Below are positions 20,601-24,236 of a DNA stretch of 24,236 nt, in pieces. How positions within the stretch are numbered: the stretch's first letter is position 1; the number at the start of each line of letters is the position of its first letter. Under the pieces are notes generated by a model. The model was given only the letters and a program-made list of their open reading frames with translations, was not told where the DNA came from and made no database searches. A program made the translations under genes and the position numbers. Origin of the DNA: Saccoglossus kowalevskii (taxonomy: Eukaryota; Hemichordata; Enteropneusta; Harrimaniidae); the NCBI RefSeq assembly GCF_000003605.2, contig NW_003127454.1:1-24236 (forward strand), given 5' to 3'.

Positions 20601-22604
20601 ATATTGGGCGTGTGTTAATGTCAGTAAACTGGTCTGATAATCAGTGATGTGATATTGGGCATGTGTTAATGTCAGTAAACTGGTCCGATAATCAGTGATG
20701 TGAAATTGGGCATGTACTAATGTCAGTGAACTGGTTTGATAACCAGTGATGTGTTAATGTCAGTGAACTGGTCTGATAATCAGTGATGTGAAATTGGGCA
20801 GGTGTTAATGTCAGTGAACTGGTCTGATAATCAGTGATGTGAAATTGGGCAGGTGTTAATGTCAGTGAACTGGTCTGATAATCTGTGATGTGATATTGGG
20901 CAGGTGTTAATGTCAGTGAACTGGTCTGATAATCAGTGATGTGAAATTGGGCAAGTGTTAATGTCATTGAACTGGTCTGATAATCATGATGTGACATCGG
21001 CAGTGTTATGTCAGTGAACTGGTTGATAACAGTGATGTGTTAATGTCAGTAAACTGGTCTGATAATCAGTGATGTGAAATTGGGTAGGTGTTAATGTCAG
21101 TAAACTGGTCTGATAATCATTGATGTGATATTGGGCAGGTGTTGATGTCAGTGAACTGGTCTGATAATCAATGATGTGATATTGGGCAGGTGTTAATGTC
21201 AGTGAACTGGTCTGATAATCATTGATGTGAAATTGGGCAGGTGTTAATGTCAGTAAACTGGTCTGATAATCATTGATGTGATATTGGGCAGGTGTTAATG
21301 TCAGTGTACTGGTCTGATAATCATTGATGTGATATTGGGTAGGGGTTAATGTCAGTAAACTGGTCTGATAATCAGTGATGTGATATTGGGCAGGTGTTAA
21401 TGTTATTGAACTGGTCTGATAATCAGTGATGTGATATTGGGCGGGTGTTAATGTCAGTGAACTGGTCTGATAATCAGTGATGTGATATTGGGCATGTGTT
21501 AATGTCAGTGAACTGGTCTGATAATCAATGATGTGATATTGGGCATGTGTTAATGTCAGTGAACTGGTCTGATCATCAGTGATGTGATATTGTTGAGGTG
21601 TTAATGTCAGTGAACTGGTCTGATAATCGGTGATGTGATATTGGGCATGTGTTAATGTCAGTGAACTGGTCTGATAATCAGTGATATGAAATTGGGCAGG
21701 TGTAATGTCAGTAAACTGGTCTGATCATCAGTGATGTGATATTGGGCAGGTGTTAATGTCAGTGAACTGGTCTGATAATCAGTGATGTGAAATTGGGCGG
21801 GTGTTAATGTCAGTGAACTGGTCTGATAATCAGTGATGTGAAATTGGGCGGGTGTTAATGTCAGTGAACTGGTCTGATAATCAGTGATGTGATATTGGGC
21901 ATGTGTTAATGTCAGTGAACTGATCATCAGTGATGTGATATTGGGCAGGTGTTAATGGCAGTGAACTGGTCTGATAATCAGTGATGTGATTTTGGGCAGG
22001 TGTTAATGTCTGAACTGGTCTGATAATCAGTGATGTGATATTGGGCATGTGTTAATGTCAGTCAACTGGTCTGATCATCAGTGATGTGAAATTGGGCGGG
22101 TGTTAATGTCAGTAAACTGGTCTGATAATCAGTGATGTGAAATTGGGCGGGTGTTAATGTCAGTAAACTGGTTTGATAATCAGTGACCTGATACTGGGCA
22201 GGTGTTAATGTCAGTGAACTGGTCTGATAATCAGTGATGTGATATTGGGCATGTGTTAATGTCAGTAAACTGGTCTGATAATCAGTGATGTGATATTGGG
22301 CATGTGTTAATGTCAGTGAACTGGTCTGATAATCAGTGATGTGATATTGGGCATGTGTTAATGTCAGTAAACTGGTCTGATAATCAGTGATGTGATATTG
22401 GGCATGTGTTAATGTCAGTAAACTGGTCTGATAATCAGTGATGTGAAATTGGGCAGGTGTTAATGTCAGTAAACTGGTCACGATAATCAGTGATGTGATA
22501 TTGGGCATGTGTTAATGTCAGTAAACTGGTCTGATAATCAGTGATGTGATATTGGGACATGTGTTAATGTCAGTAAACTGGTCCGATAATTAGTGATGTG
22601 ATAT
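17638..22604. repeat. 51-bp minisatellite, array B (about 97 units)
   Basis: Same unit and orientation as array A. It starts two bases outside the acceptor AG of the FBXL15-like exon (tgatgtgatgtgatattggg) and ends at the T-rich acceptor tract of gene X copy 2, so it fills the whole gap between two opposite-strand exons. It shares rare unit variants with array A in the same order: gttgaag at 18840 (array A 541 and 3688), gggctgataatcagtgatat near 20371 (array A 2249), and a shortened unit ttgataaccagtgatgtgtt near 20736 (array A about 2609). The arrays are therefore copies of one another with unit gains and losses. A patch of single-base deletions lies at about 20985-21035. Confidence 0.97.
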
Positions 22605-22618
22605 TTTATATTTTACAG
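22605..22618 (+). promoter_or_regulatory. 3' splice acceptor of gene X terminal exon, copy 2
   Basis: Same T-rich tract ending acag as at 4294-4307, again abutting the last minisatellite unit. If the right-hand copy is real, this acceptor lies inside an intron of the FBXL15-like gene, on the opposite strand. Confidence 0.5.
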
Positions 22619-22851
22619 ATTTTGAAAGTACAAAACCCAGTCAAATAGGTGAGCAAGCTACTGGTGAAAGTGATGTGACATTAGTAGATGATATTGAGTC
22701 CAAAAATTCATCTTGCACAGAAGAGCTATTCTCTCTTTCTGATTTTTCAACTTCAAAGGTTGCTGGCAGTCCTTCATATTCTCCGTTACTAAATAGTTAC
22801 TCCTTAGATGACAGTGATGAAGATCTACCAGATTTTAACATCAATGGATGA
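22619..22851 (+). CDS. Terminal coding exon of unrecognised gene X, copy 2 (partial)
   Basis: Same length, phase and stop as the exon at 4308-4540, 18,311 bp to the right. Two substitutions separate the copies inside the exon: aat to aag (Asn to Lys) and gca to gct (silent Ala) in the stretch ending VAGSPSYS. The open frame, acidic tail (SLDDSDEDLPDFNING) and internal AG|GTGAGC at 22647-22653 are preserved. Whether this is a second gene copy, an allele placed in tandem or an assembly duplicate cannot be decided from the sequence. No domain is recognised. Confidence 0.45.
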
Positions 22852-23411
22852 TTTTCACAATACAAATATTTAACACATTTCCATTATATCGTACGCCTTT
22901 GATACATGATGTTTATTTGTGGAAGAAGAAATCATCTCCACATGCATTCCCCCGGTAGTTTTTAGGCATTTGCGTAGAACTGGATTTAGATATACGATGT
23001 CATTTTAAATATTACTCTGGTAAATAACTATTACTTTAAAAAAATCAAATTCCAAACCATGCAAAACTGAACAGATTGTCATGCACTATATGGACAGTGA
23101 GCCCTCAATTTCTTCCAAACTGTACAATTTTAAAATGGTGTGAATTTATAAATGGTATTCCTATGACAGGACCCTTATGCACACTATTGTACACTATTTC
23201 TTTTTTAATGGTCGCTGGTAGTTGTCAGTCTCTTCAATTTAAATTTTGTGTAAATATGCAAAATGGTTTAATCATTGTAGTAGTGTTTTTTGATGTGTAT
23301 TTTACAGTGCATTATTGATGTTTAGTGGGCTAATTTTTGAATAGAATACATTATCTTGATGTAATTTTATTTAATTTCAAAGTTGAAAATAAATCACTGT
23401 CCTAAAGTTGT
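22852..23411 (+). other. 3' UTR of gene X, copy 2, with polyA signal
   Basis: Equivalent of 4541-5100, with AATAAA at 23388-23393 and the same GT-rich downstream tract. Differences seen are t to a (actaatattt/acaaatattt) and a to t (catacccc/cattcccc). Confidence 0.45.
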
Positions 23412-23870
23412 GTTGTTTTGTAAACATATGAAGTAATGTTGTCCCTGTTGCAAGTGTAATATGGATGTCGTCTTTGTGACCAGGTAAATCGTTTCTGCAT
23501 GAATTGAGTGAATAAATGACTGTACTAGTATCAACAAAAATCAGATTTATTAAATGACTAAATTTGCAATATTTGTAAGTAAAGTGTTTAATTTTTATGG
23601 CATTACTCAATGACACTTGCAATGTATTCATGGTGGGGAAATTAGAGAATGAAGCACAAGTCAAACATGAACTTGTACAAAGAAGTGACAAACTTGTTTA
23701 CATGCACCCATAATTGTAATGTTGTGCAAGCTAATATGCACCCAATTTGAAAATGATGACCATATACATGTAGAAAATTAAAATATTAGAAAATGGGATT
23801 GAGAATTGAATCCTGAATTATTCAAATTCGATCACAACTCATTTCGAGCACCAATAATAAGCTGCAAAAC
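23412..23870. other. Intergenic spacer, copy 2, no feature recognised
   Basis: Equivalent of 5101-5559. Two substitutions were seen (ataactgact/ataaatgact and gggatcgag/gggattgag). It holds no recognisable gene. Confidence 0.55.
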
Positions 23871-24236
23871 ATAGAGCAGTTGTAACAAAATTGAGAATTA
23901 GCGCCCATAGTTTAGAAATAGAGAAAGGACAATACCAAAAAATTCCTTGCAGTGGCAGAAAGTGCACTGCTTGCGACCAAAATGAGATTGAATACGAAAT
24001 GAGCTTCATAATTGAATGCATGCTGTATGAAAATGAAAGAACTGAAATATGGAAGGAAATCAGTTTAATACATTGCAACAACATAAATACCAATTGATTA
24101 CAACAAGCAATAACAGCCAAAAAATAACAAAACTAGCAAGCTACATCTAATTGTTTCAGTGCCAAGCATTACAAAAAATACCAGCTATTTCTCTTTTTTT
24201 AAATCCTTTTCTATTTTGCTACTTCTCAATTTTTTG
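23871..24236 (+). mobile_element. LINE 3' tail, copy 2 (cut by window end)
   Basis: Same AVVTKLRISAHSLEIEKGQ start and Cys-x2-Cys finger as the element at 5560. One substitution (ccttgtag/ccttgcag) and a single-T deletion near 24072 are present. The deletion shifts the frame so that it stops at 24095-24097, well before the position used in copy 1. Three more single-base deletions follow before the window ends. Because both copies share flanks and position, this is the same insertion duplicated with the locus and not an independent insertion. Confidence 0.72.

Larger units (their letters stand above)
22603..24236 (+). repeat. Right copy of a direct duplication (left copy about 4292-5929)
   Basis: About 1.63 kb of non-minisatellite sequence repeats at a constant offset of 18,311 bp. 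By eye I count seven substitutions and four 1-bp deletions, about 0.4% substitution. The deletions fall only in the last 165 bp and reduce the offset to 18,307. The duplication extends leftwards through the arrays, as their shared rare variants show, and runs past the right edge of the window. Confidence 0.93.

Overview
This is eukaryotic, most likely invertebrate animal, DNA. It is AT-rich, with coding sequence split by GT/AG introns, AATAAA polyadenylation signals, non-LTR and DIRS-type retrotransposon debris and a large minisatellite. The LINE fragments (3' end AATAAAG plus ATT repeats) and the 150-bp-periodic 'accaagttt' repeats look like those of marine invertebrates such as molluscs or amphioxus, but the phylum cannot be settled from the sequence. 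There are no bacterial features.

Layout, left to right. (1) 1-4293: tandem array A of a 51-bp unit (about 84 copies), open at the left edge. (2) 4308-4540: a plus-strand terminal coding exon of an unrecognised gene ('gene X'), preceded directly by a splice acceptor and followed by a 3' UTR with a polyA signal at 5077. (3) About 5560-6015: the 3' tail of a LINE. (4) 6123-6306: the last coding exon of an FBXL15-like F-box/LRR gene on the minus strand, tail-to-tail with gene X. (5) 6307-17346: its roughly 11-kb intron, packed with decayed mobile DNA: a DIRS-type retroelement (7.5-10.9 kb), repeat-rich terminal debris (11.9-12.5 kb), a LINE in two pieces (12.5-13.2 and 14.7-15.7 kb) separated by a 145-bp-periodic repeat block, and a 939-bp element with inverted ends and 150-bp internal repeats (16.0-17.0 kb). 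(6) 17347-17635: the preceding FBXL15-like exon. (7) 17638-22604: array B of the same 51-bp unit (about 97 copies). (8) 22619-24236: a second, almost identical copy of the gene X terminal exon, its 3' UTR and the LINE tail, at an offset of exactly 18,311 bp.

The best supported host gene is FBXL15-like. The two exons join in phase (CG + A = Arg codon), and the leucine-rich repeats keep a 26-residue period across the junction. F-box/LRR proteins of this kind are substrate receptors of SCF ubiquitin ligases. Gene X is supported only by an acceptor, a 76-codon acidic/serine-rich tail and a 3' end.

The most notable structure is the 51-bp minisatellite. Its unit is a multiple of three and open in one minus-strand frame, giving a 17-residue repeat that runs in frame into the FBXL15-like LRR exon. 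Array B fills the whole space between two splice acceptors on opposite strands. The two flanking copies of the gene X end are either a recent tandem duplication or an assembly error at the array. Clusters of single-base deletions near 21.0 kb and in the last 165 bp keep the second possibility open.
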